A stretch of DNA of 64,000 nt. Origin: Takakia lepidozioides. Lineage: Eukaryota; Streptophyta; Takakiopsida; Takakiales; Takakiaceae. Location: positions 74,195,053 through 74,259,052 of the forward strand of contig CM060732.1 in the NCBI GenBank assembly GCA_030704615.1, in the 5' to 3' direction. Shown here in pieces: positions 22,960 to 34,394 of the stretch (its first letter is position 1; every line of letters starts with the position of its first letter). The notes beneath the pieces were generated by a model. It did no database searches. It was not told the DNA's origin and saw nothing but the letters and a program-made list of their open reading frames with translations. The translations under genes and the position numbers were made by a program.

Positions 22960-24710
22960 CAAGCTACTGTGAGGTCCAAGCCTACAGGATTAGAGGGGAA
23001 GGGATCTGGAGATGGGGACGAGTCCGGAAAAAGCTCAGAGAATACAGATGAAGCAGATGAATCTGAAGTGCACTACCTTGACAAGGTGAAAGAACTCAGG
23101 TCATTCCAGAAGGTAAACTCTCAGGAGGTTATAAGGGACATGCTCGTATCTGGAGGGCGTCTGGACATCCCTCTGTGCCGGATGATATCTATGTCTGTTG
23201 TGCGTCCACCTCTTTCCCATGACATAACAAAATTGGAGAGTGATTTTGTGCATGGATATAGACTTGGTGCACAAGTTTTTTATGTGTCACTAACGGATAT
23301 AAATGGGAAAAGCACATTAGTGTCTCCAGAGATCAATGATAACTGGGATGAGTGCTAGAAAGATGCCAATGAGGAGTTCGAGCTGGGCCTCATGATGGGA
23401 AAGAACACCCAGCAATTCTGCAACCACATGTTCTACGTCTGGGACGGCAACCACCGATTGCTGGCATGGATGGGATACATTCAGAAACACCATGCGAAAG
23501 ACAAAGACAAGCATGTTGCTGTGGAGGCAATGGTTTTGGATCCTGGAAACGACATCGCTAGGCTTCTTACAGCTATGCACGACGTGAACAAGTAAGTCAT
23601 CCAGGAGATTTCATTCCCTCTGTAGTGTCTTATTAATCCCCAAAAAACAGTGTTAATGAATGCAATGTTTCCAATGTTTTTGCAGATCGACAGAGAAATC
23701 GCATGTGACAACAAGCTTGGTCCACACACTATTCCGAATTCAGAGGATTGGTCTGATGAAGCTGGATGATTTTCGGACAGTACTCCCACCCAATATAATC
23801 AAGAAGTGCGAAACAGGAAGAGCTGCAGACACTTGGTATTCTTTGACACGAGAGGCGTTTCTGGAGTACATGTATGCGGTAAGCCCGAGTCTGTACTCAG
23901 TTTACTTTTCGAATACATGTTTGTAGTCCCTTCGGTGCTAATCACTACTTGAATCAATGCAGCAAGAAATGGGAGAGGCAGCTGAGAAGGGAAAATCCGA
24001 ATATTACCGTACTACACCAGAGGAACTAAGGACATCAAAGGGTGTGGAAGCTGCAATAAAGAAGGAGTTTGAAATGCGAAGAACCAAATTGATGTCCGCC
24101 TTCGGAAAGCAGCTTAGAATAGTAGATCCTGGACTTGGTTCTGAGTTCCTTCAGCAGATCAAAACACACTATGACAAGCATGTGCATCCGGAGATGCAGC
24201 AGGAGAAATTGCACCGGCTGGCCATATCGATGGTCGACCCACAAACAAAAATAAGGTGGTTGGAGATATGGAACTCAGATCAAACAGTAAATTACTTGAA
24301 TCAGTTCCCAAAGAGCACCATACAGCCTGGCACAAAGGTGGAAGGAATCAGTGATTTGGTGTTTGATAACTGGCTCCACAAGGCTACATTTTGGAGTCAG
24401 GTGTGTATTCAAATATGCCGTTTTTTTTCCTTCAAGTATGTGATGAGTATCTTATTTGCAATTCTGACAAATATACAATTTGCAGCTCGAAAAGCGCGTC
24501 GTCATTGTGCTGGATCAGACTTTGAAGGACCTGAACATTTCGATTGTTTCCCCTCCCCAAATGTCATTGGAGGCATACATAAGGAAGTGGAGAGGTCTCA
24601 CCTGGAGATACTGTTTTTTCCGGGAGTTCTCCAAAGATGGTAACATTTTACGGTCCAACAACTTTGACAGTCAGGTTGGAGGAGAGTGGGCCAAAATGAT
24701 TGAACCGTGA
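22960..24710 (+). pseudogene. MT2: ParB-like N-terminal half of the methyltransferase gene
   Basis: Exons: to 23,591 (donor GTAAGT); 23,686-23,878; 23,963-24,400; 24,486 to about 24,709, each matching MT1 from its second candidate exon. The first exon starts acidic (GKSSENTDEADESE), then LRSFQKVNSQEV and YVWDGNHRLLAWMGYI. The DGNHRLLA signature and its context resemble the ParB/sulfiredoxin-like fold. One TAG (23,356-23,358) interrupts it. Middle exons align with MT1 (SHVTTSLVHTLF with AHVTSKFVHLVC; IRWLEIWNSDQT with VEWLHIWNGDQT). The gene stops being recognisable after WAKMI. The linker and methyltransferase exons are absent, replaced by a SINE-like piece and the GCGACCGCC array. No clear ATG; the start is unresolved. 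Confidence 0.65.
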
Positions 24711-24947
24711 ACAAGTGTGTGAAACTGACCAATACAAAACCGACAAAACCTCCCCCCCCCAAATAATCACCTTTGCACCTCCTGTTGGCAGTGTCAAGCA
24801 ACGAAGTCCGAAAGGACTACCGGATGCCAAGGAACCGCACCACGAGAGGGGTAAAAGTGATCAGAAAAGGAGGGGGAAATGGTTTACATAGGCGCCCAAC
24901 AGCCCCCCCCTAAAAAAAATGGCATTATGTTTGAAAATGCGCGACAT

Positions 24948-25022
24948 GCCAGTGGCGCCTCGCCACGCACACCCACATGGGAGAGGTCAAGGGTTCAAAA
25001 CCACCTCCCCCCATCCCATTTG
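24948..25022 (+). repeat. SINE-like B-box fragment
   Basis: A tRNA-like 3' half: gggagaggtcaagggttc followed by aaaaccacctccccc, preceded by tgccagtggcgcctcgcc, a weak A-box candidate. No cloverleaf is formed. Confidence 0.35.
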
Positions 25023-25189
25023 TTTCGTTTTTCCTGACCCTTGGCACCTCGTCATGTGGCTGGCCAGGCGCCGCTTCATGATTAAAAAATTAAAAACAAA
25101 ACGCCAAACGGCGGGTCCCTGGATTTCTAAGAAAAAAAAAAAACACTCGATCGCCGCATGGCAGTCGCTGCTTTTTAAAAAAAAATATT

Positions 25190-25830
25190 AAATAAGCGAC
25201 CGCCTACTGGCGGTCGCTTAATTTGGCGATTCAAAATATAAATAAGCGACCGCCGCTAAATGACGGTTGCTTCATTTAAAAAAATATGTTAAGTAAGCGA
25301 CCGCCAAACGGCGGTCGTTTAATTTAAGAATCAAAATCAAATCGAGCGACCGCCTCCAAATGGCGGTCGCTGCATTTTTCAAAAATTAACTGAAGAAGCA
25401 ACCACCAAACGGCGGTCGCTTTATTTAAGAATAAAAATAAAAATAAGCGACCGCTGCTAAATGGCGGTCGCTAAATTTAAAATATATATATAGCGACCGC
25501 CACATGGCGGTCACTGTATTTTTACAGAATATATCAAAGATATAATAATAATAATATAATAAAGTGCGAGCGACCGCCAATCTGGGCGGTCGCTTCATTT
25601 CAAACATAATAAACTTCAACCGATCGCCAATATAGGCGGTCGCTTATTTTAAAATATAATAAAATACAAGTGACCGCCAATATGGGCGGTCGCTTCATTT
25701 ATAAATAAATAAATTACTGGCGACCGCCAATATAGGCGGTCGCTTAATTTAACAAAATATTAAATTACAAGCGACCGCCAATATGGGCGGTCGCTTTTAT
25801 TTTTAAAATAATAAATTATATAGGCGGACA
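25190..25830. repeat. Palindromic GCGACCGCC array, about 12 units
   Basis: Units of about 50 bp, each aagcgaccgcc ... ggcggtcgctt (inverted boxes separated by 4-10 bases, such as aatatg or aaatg) followed by an AT-rich spacer. Box sequence is strongly conserved while spacers vary. On the right it passes into about 200 bp of AT-rich DNA and then a Ty3 pol frame at about 26,034. Confidence 0.9.
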
Positions 25831-26033
25831 CATTTTTTAAAAAGAATTAATAAATATTAATAATTGGCCACGTCTGTTTTACCTTGTGGCTATCATATCA
25901 TTACAAATGGTAGAAATAAATCGTAAAAGTCAAATATAAAAAAAATTACATGGGTAAACGTCCGGATTCGACGTGACGTGACGCACGTCGGAAGTGACGG
26001 CCGATGTGTCAGCGCCACGTCACGTCAGGAATG

Positions 26034-27452
26034 ATAACTAGGAAACAATTTGCTTACCGTGAGAGTGTTAAGGAACGTGCTCTAATCCAAGAAGAAGTCC
26101 AGAAAATGCTTGATGCTGGCGTGATTAAGCCTTCAGTTTGTCCTTGGGCCAGTCCGATTGTCCTGGTTGGTAAAAAAGATGACACCACCCATTTCTGTGT
26201 TGACTTCAAAAAGCTGAATGACATCACAAAAAAAGATGCATACCCACTACCCAGGATTAATGAGACCTTGGATCAATTGCATGGTGCCACAATTTTTTCT
26301 TCTCTTGATCTTGCGTCTGGCTTTTGGCAAGTTCTTCTTACTGAAGCTGCCAAGGAAAAAACCTCATTTGTGTGTCGCATGGGCAAATACCAATATGAGA
26401 CCATGCCTTTTGGTTTATGCAATGTCACCTCTACTTTCCAACGCCTCATGGACATTGTCTTGGGCAATCTTCGCTGGGAGTGTGTTTTAATTTATGTCGA
26501 TGATATCAATGTTTACTCAGCCAGTTTTGATGCTCACTTAGCTGATCTTAAGCGTGTTTTCAGCAAATTGCGCATTGCAGGTCTCAAAGTAAAGCCCAAG
26601 AAATGTGAGCTATTCATGCCTGAGCTGCACTTCCTTGGTCATGTTCTGTCCAAAGATGGTTTGTTTCCTGATCCTGCCAAGCTTGAGTCTGTTTGGGGCT
26701 TTCATATCCATAGGGATAAACATTGTATCAAATCCTTCCTTGGTCTGGCTTCTTATTATAGGCGCTTCATAAAGAACTTTGTCAAGCTTGCTCACCCTCT
26801 AACCAAGGTGTTGTGCAAAGATGCCAGGTTTGAATGGACCTTCTCCCAGCAGGCTGCTTTTGACACCCTTCGCAAGGCTTTGTGTTCAGCTCCCAACTTG
26901 ATGTTTCCTAATTTTGAGTTACATTTCTTGCTTCAGACTGATGCATCAGATGTTGCCATCTCTGCAATCTTATGTCAAGTTGTAGAAGGCAAGGAGCATG
27001 TAATAGCCTATGCATCTCGTCGTCTAGATCGTCATGAAAGAAATTATTCCATATCTGATAAGGAGGGTCTAGCCCTGGTTTTTGGTGTGTAGCATTTCAG
27101 GCAATATTTACATGGCAGCCGGTTTGTGGTAGAGACTGATCATCTTCCACTAAAGGCTCTTGTCAAGCCAAGGGAACTTCATGGCAGATTTGCTAGATGG
27201 GCTATGTACCTGCAAGAATTTGACATGGATATAGTCTACAAAAAGGGCAAGAAAAACACGAATGCTGATGCACTCACACGGGTTGATCCTCCTGTCAGCA
27301 GGCCTATGCTCACTTTGGATGACCTTGTTGCTGCTGATGCTACCCCTCCTCCTGATGCTACCCCTCTTCTCAACCTTCTTTGCAAGATCAGCAACCCTTG
27401 GCCCTCGATTCTCATGTCATATTGGCTGCTTGGGGCTGGTCTAGCCTATTAG
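26034..27452 (+). pseudogene. Ty3 pol: reverse transcriptase and RNase H (element 1)
   Basis: From RKQFAYRESVKERALI through the RT fingers and palm: CVDFKKLN, SSLDLASGFWQV, MPFGLCN and intact catalytic YVDD. RNase H follows with QTDASDVAIS, KEGLALV and, after a TAG at 27,090-27,092, HFRQYLHG and ETDHLPLKAL. A NTNADALTR terminus ends the RNase H. One nonsense codon separates the two halves; otherwise the frame is well kept. The 5' end lacks the protease linker. Confidence 0.85.
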
Positions 27453-27749
27453 ATGATCCTGGTTGATTTATTCGTGTGTTAGTATGTGTGGTGGATCTAT
27501 CGCTTTGCGAGAATTCGGATAGTTTGGTGGAAGTTCCTTGTTGTGTTTCAGTCCTTCTCTTTCCTAGGCCCCCGAATTTGTTGTGATTCGGCTGCTGCAC
27601 TCCACTATGACTTTTGGCTTGAGCCTCAAGGCCTGATTTGGCTGTCCATGAGTAGTAACAAATGAGGTGAAGGTATCCCTGGCTGGAGATCATAGGTGCA
27701 GGCACTCCAGACCACCTTCTCTACAAACCCATTGTCTACCTTTTATGTG

Positions 27750-29059
27750 CAGTGCAGTCATGGATGATCAGCTATATGCTGCGCTACTCCAGCGATGCCA
27801 ATCAGGGCGTTCGCCGGCTGGCTTTTCCGAGTCCTTGCGTAAACAAATTCTCTATCATGTGTCTACTCACCGTTTTATGGGTAATAAGCTTTTCAAGGAG
27901 CTCACTAGAGGGGGAGTGTCATGCTACTTGGAGGTGCCACCATGGAGCCAGCTGAATGCTTTATTGGAGCGTTTCCATTGTTCCTTATATGCAGGTCACC
28001 TTGGTATCAAGAAAACTGTGGCCCGCATCCAAGAGGTATACTATTGGCTGGGAATTCACCAAGACGTCACCGAGTTTTATCTCTAAGTGTGAAGGTTGTC
28101 GTGCTAACATTGCTCTCCCTAGGGCCCGGATCTTGTATGAGCTGCAGCCTTTGTCTATCACCCATGCTTTTGCTCGTATTGGCATTGACTTGGTAGGACC
28201 CCTCGCACTCACATCAAAGGGTCGAAGCTACATTTGTGTTGCTATCGATTACTTGACTAAGTGGGTAGAAGTCTGGCCTTTGCGTTCCAAGGCTAGTGAT
28301 GTTGTAGCTCAGTTCTTCTTCAATGAGATCCTTATGCGGCATGGGTGTCCTCGGGAGATACTAACGGATCAGGGCAAGGAGTTTTGTAACCAGCTCCTCA
28401 CGGTGGTTTGCTTCAACTTTGGTGTCAAGCATTCCACCACCGCCCCATACCATCCCCAGACCAATGGCCCTACGGAACGCTTCAACCAAACTCTTTGCCG
28501 AATGTTGGAGAAGACTGGCGCACTTACCAGGGAGTGGGATACCTTTCTTCCCCCTATTCTTTTTGCTTATCGCACCGCCGTGCATGCTAGCACCAAGAAG
28601 ACTCTTTTTGAGTTGTTGTATGGTCGCAAGTGTGTTTCTCCTTTGCATTCTACCCCTCTTATCTCTACTGTTGCTGATCCGGTTGATCTTGAGATCTTTG
28701 TTGAGGATCTTCATGCTCGACATGCGGTGTCTATCCATGATGCTAAGACGAACATTGGTAAGGCTCAACTAACCCAGACCCGTAATTTTAACAAGCGTGT
28801 CAAGTATTCTAACCTGTTTCAGGTGGGACAGACCGTGTGCGTTCGATTACAACATGGCAAACATGCATGCAAATCTAAGCTCAAGATCGACGATCCATAC
28901 TTGATCTATCATATTTTACGTGGGCGACGTGCTCTTCTTCTTCCCCAAGGCTCTAACACTGAAGTGCGGGATGAACTTGTTTCCTTGACGGACTTGGTGC
29001 ATTCTGAGCTAGTTTTTGATCTCACATGTATCAATGTGGAGGGGCGCATGGTGGGGTGA
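27750..29059 (+). pseudogene. Ty3 integrase (element 1)
   Basis: Zinc-binding H/H and C/C pairs are seen (GHLGIKKTVARIQ; KCEGCRAN), with a frameshift near 28,080 between them. Catalytic D, D and E occur in GIDLVGP, LTDQGKEFCN and PTERFNQTLC, and the C-terminal GPY/F-like region has FQVGQTVCVRL. It ends at TGA 29,057-29,059. The 200 bp upstream (27,453-27,660) is disrupted. No chromodomain follows. Confidence 0.8.
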
Positions 29060-29371
29060 TGTATTGATCTTCTTAGCGATCTACTTCAGCTTACTCCACT
29101 TCTCTTCTCAGCGGCTTAGTCTTAGTTTGCGGCTGATGCCTCTTGGGGTCCTCGGACTTGACCTCTCTAGGACTTAGAACATTTTATGACATCTCACCAT
29201 TTGTACTCCCTGCACGGTTTTCCTAGCCAGGGGTTTTGTCCTCGGCGCACCTTGCAGGTGCCAGGTTTTCCCTTGGTAGGTTTTTCACCCAGCAGTGGAG
29301 GGTGATATTTTCCTAATTATTGTCTTCCTTCGCGGAGCTCAGGTTTTTTCGTGGGGGGTAGGCTTCACAGA

Positions 29372-29837
29372 TGTAAAGCCCCATATTTGCTCAGCCGGAA
29401 AATAGCCCGTTTCATCCAAAACGGCGATACAGATCCATAGTATATTTTTCTTTGGCGTATGAAGCCGTTAAACCGTTACAATGATATTTAGGTTAGGGTT
29501 AGTTTTTGCAGGTGGCTCGATCCTGGCCATTCATCTGATCTAGGGCCACAAGGCAGCGCCGTGGGCTTTGGCCTGTGATGCCTCGCCACTCGGCGGGCCA
29601 CTACCGCTAGGGCTTTTTGTATAAAGACGGCGCCCTGACACAAGGTCAGGGCGGTGTACTCGGGTGTTGGTGTATATGTGAATTTGGTGTACAAGTTTTG
29701 GATGAGAGCTGCTTAGTGCATGATTCGTGTGTTTGATCCTCCTCTCGCGCGTTGCTTGCTCTTTGCGCTCGCCCCTTTGTTGTGCAATTCTTGAGAGGAA
29801 AGGAGTATATGCTTCAGACTTGTCTTAAGGGTTCACA
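29372..29837 (+). repeat. Candidate 3' LTR of element 1
   Basis: Begins TGTAAAGCCCC just after a purine-rich tract (gtgggggg) and ends TTCACA. It contains TATAAAG near 29,619. No 5' partner is present in the window, so the borders rest on TG...CA ends and position. It includes two copies of ggttag, not enough to call telomeric. Confidence 0.5.
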
Positions 29838-30439
29838 GGCCGCAAACAGGTAGAGTGAAAAAAAATATTTATTAAAAAAATAAAATAAAAAATAAAATTC
29901 ACTCGTTTCGTGGGACCTTGAGGTGGTTGACTCGGGCTTGACCGCCGATCCAACCCTAGAGCATGCTGTCGATGGTGAGGCTGGGTTGATGACCAGTCAG
30001 ACCATCTTTGTTTCACCTGTGGTGAGGTTGTAGGTGATGACCAGTCAACTATAGGAGTGCCTACGGTGGATGCAGGTGCAGGTTATGTTAGGAACCTAGT
30101 ATTCCAAACCATAAGCCGCATCAGGTTCTCTACTCGGTTACCTTGTACTGGAGAGGGGGTTAGAGACAGGTTCATGACCGGTTGAGTGTCTGTTTGTCAA
30201 CACGGAGGTGCCACTAGTTGCTGGGGAAAGTGCTGGTACGAGCACCTAGCGATACTAGCGGGTATACGAGATGAGGTGCGCGGTTTAGGCCACCTTCACC
30301 TCCTGTGCCTTCTACGGAAGGTTCTGATTCGGATTGTGAATCAGGAGGACTCACACCCGCAGTGCAAGTTGTTCCTTGCCATTGTTGTGGGACACGATGG
30401 AGGAGATGTATGGAGCTACCAAGGGGCCACAAAGGTACT

Positions 30440-31086
30440 CTGGGGCGGTGGGCACCATTGAGTTGAATGATTTCATTTAAGAGTTTGATAGTTGGTGTGA
30501 CTTGCAGCAAATGCGCAATTCACAACTGTTTACGTCTTTCATGGCATGGAAGCGGCTGTTTCAGCACATTGAGGGGCCGCCTATGGATGATTACCATGAG
30601 TTTAGGCGGGGGTCACGGGCTCATCGTCCACGGTTATGGTGGACTAACTTGATGCCACCCGCACTGCTCAAGCGTGCATTTGATGGGGTGCAGCGGCCAA
30701 CATACCTCACAGTGGATAACATTTTGGACACAGGGAGGCAGTCTCAGCGTGTGAGACACGATGACCGTTCGCCTTTGGCAGTGGTCGACAAGGTGGGTCA
30801 ACCACGAGCAGCACTACCTACACTGCTCAACTTCCCAGGATCACATGCTTTCCGGGATAGTGGACCTGGCCTCCTGTGGGATGCTCAGCTGCAGCAGTTA
30901 GTGGAGCCTAATGCCGACGAGCGAGAGTGGGCTATGGGTTTTTCCACTGGGACCACGGCGGTGCCTTCTCTTTCTGAGGCATCACGTCGTCAGGTGTTGG
31001 GGCAAGCGATGGATCTCAATTGCTTGACTTGGATTATCAGCTTGGCTATGGCTGAGCAATGTAGAGTGTGGAGTGCACTTCCTTGA
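30440..31086 (+). pseudogene. Gag-like region of element 2
   Basis: A frame reading FDSWCDLQQM, then SFMAWKRLFQHIEG, PALLKRAFDG and AMAEQCRVW. An in-frame TAA (30,478-30,480) interrupts the start. Position upstream of RT and the helical character suggest capsid; no zinc knuckle was found. Function is assigned by position only. Confidence 0.4.
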
Positions 31087-31429
31087 CGGTCTCTTTGCCT
31101 ACCGAGACGGTACAGGCAGTGAGTGAGGGCGAGCCGGTGAGGACCACGGGGTGCAGACATCCATGGCACACGTGGGAGGTGCTCGAGGTTCAGAGGGAGT
31201 TGGCAGCAAAGGCGGCTGTGATGGATGAGGTTGGGGATTCTTCTCGGGTTGAGGAGGTCCTCAAGGATGAGATGATGGGTAGGATGAGGCCTTGTCATTG
31301 ATTGAGCAGTCAGGGAGTACTGCTCAAGAGGTTGCAGCATAGCAACCACAGGACGCGTCCTCTACCTCTAAGTCTGTTGGACTTAAGGTTGTAGTTACGG
31401 AGGACAATTGAGAGCCTGACATTGGACCC

Positions 31430-32750
31430 ATTGTCACTGGAGGAGAGAGACGACGTATACGGCGATTCCGGAGGGCTTACAAGAATTGCTTTGCCTTCAG
31501 TTTGAAGGATTTGGGAGTACTGAAGGGTCAGGAGATTCGTATTGAGTTGGCCACAGCCACGCCAATCTTTCGGAGACCCTATAGATACAGTGACATGGAG
31601 AGGTCTTTGATTCAGATGAGGACTCAAGATCTCTGGGAGGCTAGTTTGGTGGAGCTCTCTGGTGGAGAGTATGCTTCAGCCACGGTGATGCCAGCCAAGA
31701 AGGATATCTATGGCAATTGGACAGAGAGACGTATGTGCGGTGATTACCGACCTGTAAATCGTCAGACCAAGTCCGATAAGTATGCCATGAGCGCTTGAGA
31801 GCGCACGGATTGAAATTACATCCGGGGAAGTGCAAGTGCTTCCACAACCAGATTGAGTATCTGGGCCATATGATATATTCTGGAGGATTGGGGGTGCATC
31901 AGACTAAGGTAGAGGCCATTGCACAGATTCCACGCCCCACGGATGTGAGCCGAGTTCGAGCTTTCATGGGGTTGACAAACTACTATAGACGGTTTGTCAA
32001 GGGATTTAGTGCTATTGCAAAGGCTCTAACCAAGATGACCAATGTAGACCAGGAGTGGCAGTAGGAAGATGAGCAAGAGCGAGCTTTTCAGGAGCTCAAG
32101 GCGAGGTTCGGCGCCCATCTTGAGATAATCTATCAGGGGGCGTCCATTTCAGCTGCATACAGATTGGAGCATGCTGGGGCTTGGAGCGGTGCTCACACAA
32201 ATGGATGATGACGGAAGAGAGCTAGCCGCTCGAATAACGCTGCAGAGTTTAAGTATAGCTCATACGAGGGGGAGTGCTTAGATGCAGTATGGGTCGTGGC
32301 ACACTTCAGGTGCTATCTATACGACAATCTCTTCACTCTTGTCACGGATCACCAGCCACTCAAGTGGTTGATGGAGTCAGACAAGCTTACGAGGAAGCTT
32401 ACACGGTGGGCACTTATACTCCAAGAGTATGATTTTCAGGTTGTGCATCGACCGGGTTTCGTCAATAGGGATGCAGATGGATTGACTTGCAATCCATGCA
32501 CGAGCCAGCAGGATGACACTGGAGCTTGGTGGCATGGTGAGACGGATGAGGAGATGATGCCGGGATGGCATGCATCTGCCTTTTTGTGTATCTTGGCATT
32601 GGGAGGTCAGGTTGGACCTACAACATGGATGATTGTAGACGGAGTGTCTGAGGACCCTGAGGCTAGTGATGAGCCAGGTGGTGCCAGAAATATACATGAG
32701 GCCCTCGGTTCTGTTGGACTACCTCCGCATTGGAGACACGACAGCTAGTG
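31430..32750 (+). pseudogene. RT/RNase H of element 2 with RT core deleted
   Basis: The RT N-terminus (RPYRYSDMERSLIQM, VMPAKKD, CGDYRPVNRQT) runs to DKYAM at about 31,785. It then joins directly to ERLRAHGLKLHPGKC and YLGHMI, which normally lie beyond the YxDD box. The palm, including the catalytic YxDD, is therefore missing. RNase H pieces follow in shifted frames (HTDWS, YEGECLDAVW, TDHQPLKWLM, NRDADGL). Confidence 0.75.
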
Positions 32751-34134
32751 TGACTGCCAAGGAGAGGGATCGAATCCTACAACGAGCCAAGAGGTTCAAG
32801 TGGGAGGGGATACACCTGCTTCGAGTGTGGGAGGATGGTCGGGTGAGGATCGTGCCTCACCCAACACAGTGTGCACGGTTAGTGCGGCATGTCTATGAGG
32901 AGTTGAGGCATTTTGGAGTGCGACGCACTCATAGTTTACTGCAGGGGCAATATTGGTGGCGTGGTATGCACATAAAGGTACAACAGTTTGTGGCTAGGTG
33001 CATGGTGTGTGACAGGGTGTGTGCTTCATTCAACGCCCCTACACCACAGTGGCATCCATTACCCATCATGGGATTGGGCTACAGGTGGAGTCTTGACTTC
33101 GCAAGGCCGTTGCCACTGATGAAGCGCCACCACAAATATGTGTTGGTGATGGTGGAACACTTCTCCAAGTGGATTGAGTTGGTTCCATTGCCTGACAAGG
33201 CTAGTGAGGGGGCTGTGTATGCATTCATGGATTGTGTGCTTAGCCGATTCGGTGCTCCAGCTGAGGTACTCACGGACCAAGGGAGAGAGTTCTTGGGGGA
33301 GTTTCAGGCTTTGTGTGATAAAGCCTTGATAGACCACCGTACCACTTCTCGGGATCATCATGAGGACGATGGCTTGGCAGAGAGAGTGGTTCAGACAGTG
33401 AAGAGGGGTTTGCGCAAGTATGGCTTGCAAAAGGGACACATAGGAGATTGGGATCTTCAGGTACCTTGGTTAGCCATGGGCTACAGGTTTAGCATGCAAA
33501 CATCACTTGCCTCCTTCTCACCATATTTCCTTCTCTTTGGCCGAGAGCCAGATTTGCCTGCGTCTATTTGCAGGGAGGCTGCAGTAGTCCTCAACCTTGA
33601 TGATCTGGATGTGTGGACACAAGCATGTGCCCAGCGGGCAGAGTTGTTCAAGAGAGTCATGCCTATGGCTTTTGAGAACCTTGCTATTGCCCAACACCGA
33701 GACACATTGAAATATGTCACTATACGTGGAGGTGATATCGGCCAGGTGCTCGGCGTTTCCACCCGAGGGACTATATGTATCTGCAGCAGATAACGCCTAC
33801 GACCTTGGATGTCATAGCAGGACGTGTCATTCTAAGGGTCAGGGAGGTGTTGCCTTCAGGAGTGTTGATTCTAGAGGGTCGAGATGGCATGGTATGGAAA
33901 GACCATGTGCGTAATTGTGCGCCATGTCACCTTCCACATGTGGATGAGAGGATAGATCCCAACCTTGCAGTGGTACCTGCAGGATTGCGTTGCATGCTAT
34001 GTGGGCATGCTCATGGTGCCGCCACTATGCTGGTGTGTGATCGATGCTCAAGAGGTTGACACATGGGATGCTTGACACCACCTCTTGATAGGGTTCCTGA
34101 TGGAGATTGGTTATGTCCACACTGCTTGGGATAG
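32735..34134 (+). pseudogene. Integrase of element 2 with C-terminal PHD finger
   Basis: The zinc-binding region (HVYEELRHFGVRRTH, RCMVCDRVC) is followed by catalytic D, D and E in SLDFARPLP, LTDQGREF and DDGLAERVVQ. A frameshift near 33,745 leads to a GPY/F-type region (FHPRDYMYLQQ, RVILRVREVLPSG, NCAPCHLP). About 20 residues later comes a PHD-type zinc finger: CMLCGHAHG, LVCDRC, HMGCL, DWLCPHC. A TGA at 34,058-34,060 sits where the family usually has a tryptophan before HxxC. In other lineages a chromodomain occupies this place. Confidence 0.75.
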
Positions 34135-34394
34135 TGGCAGTGGATATGACTAGTGACAGCTAACAAGACATGGGAGGCCAAGCTCATAGGAGTCAATACC
34201 CGAGATCTCAGGCTCAAGTTTACAGGTTGCAAGACGGCGACTAACGATGGGACAACTCTTGTACGCGGCCTCTTGATCTATCGAGTTTGAGTGTAGTAGG
34301 GACAGTGGTGGAGGACTTAGTGAGGCTATGGCTACTATCACATCTTGTGGCTACCTGGACTTAGAAGGACCTAAGCGCCAGCTAGGGGGGCGAT

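Larger units (their letters stand above)
26022..29837 (+). mobile_element. Ty3/gypsy element 1, 3' half with 3' LTR
   Basis: Contains reverse transcriptase, RNase H and integrase in Ty3 order and a 3' LTR. Gag, protease and the 5' LTR are absent: the pol frame begins abruptly at aaacaatt (26,042) next to the GCGACCGCC array. A matching pol 5' fragment that ends at the same aaacaatt word lies at 55.77-56.48 kb. Confidence 0.85.

Noticed and set aside
25190-25830. CRISPR-like array
   Set aside because: Short conserved boxes with variable spacers resemble a CRISPR array, but the boxes are paired palindromes of 9 bases, the spacers are AT-rich and related, and the genome is clearly eukaryotic.
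29485-29500. Telomeric repeat (ggttagggttag)
   Set aside because: Only two partial units inside a candidate LTR; not enough for a telomeric tract.
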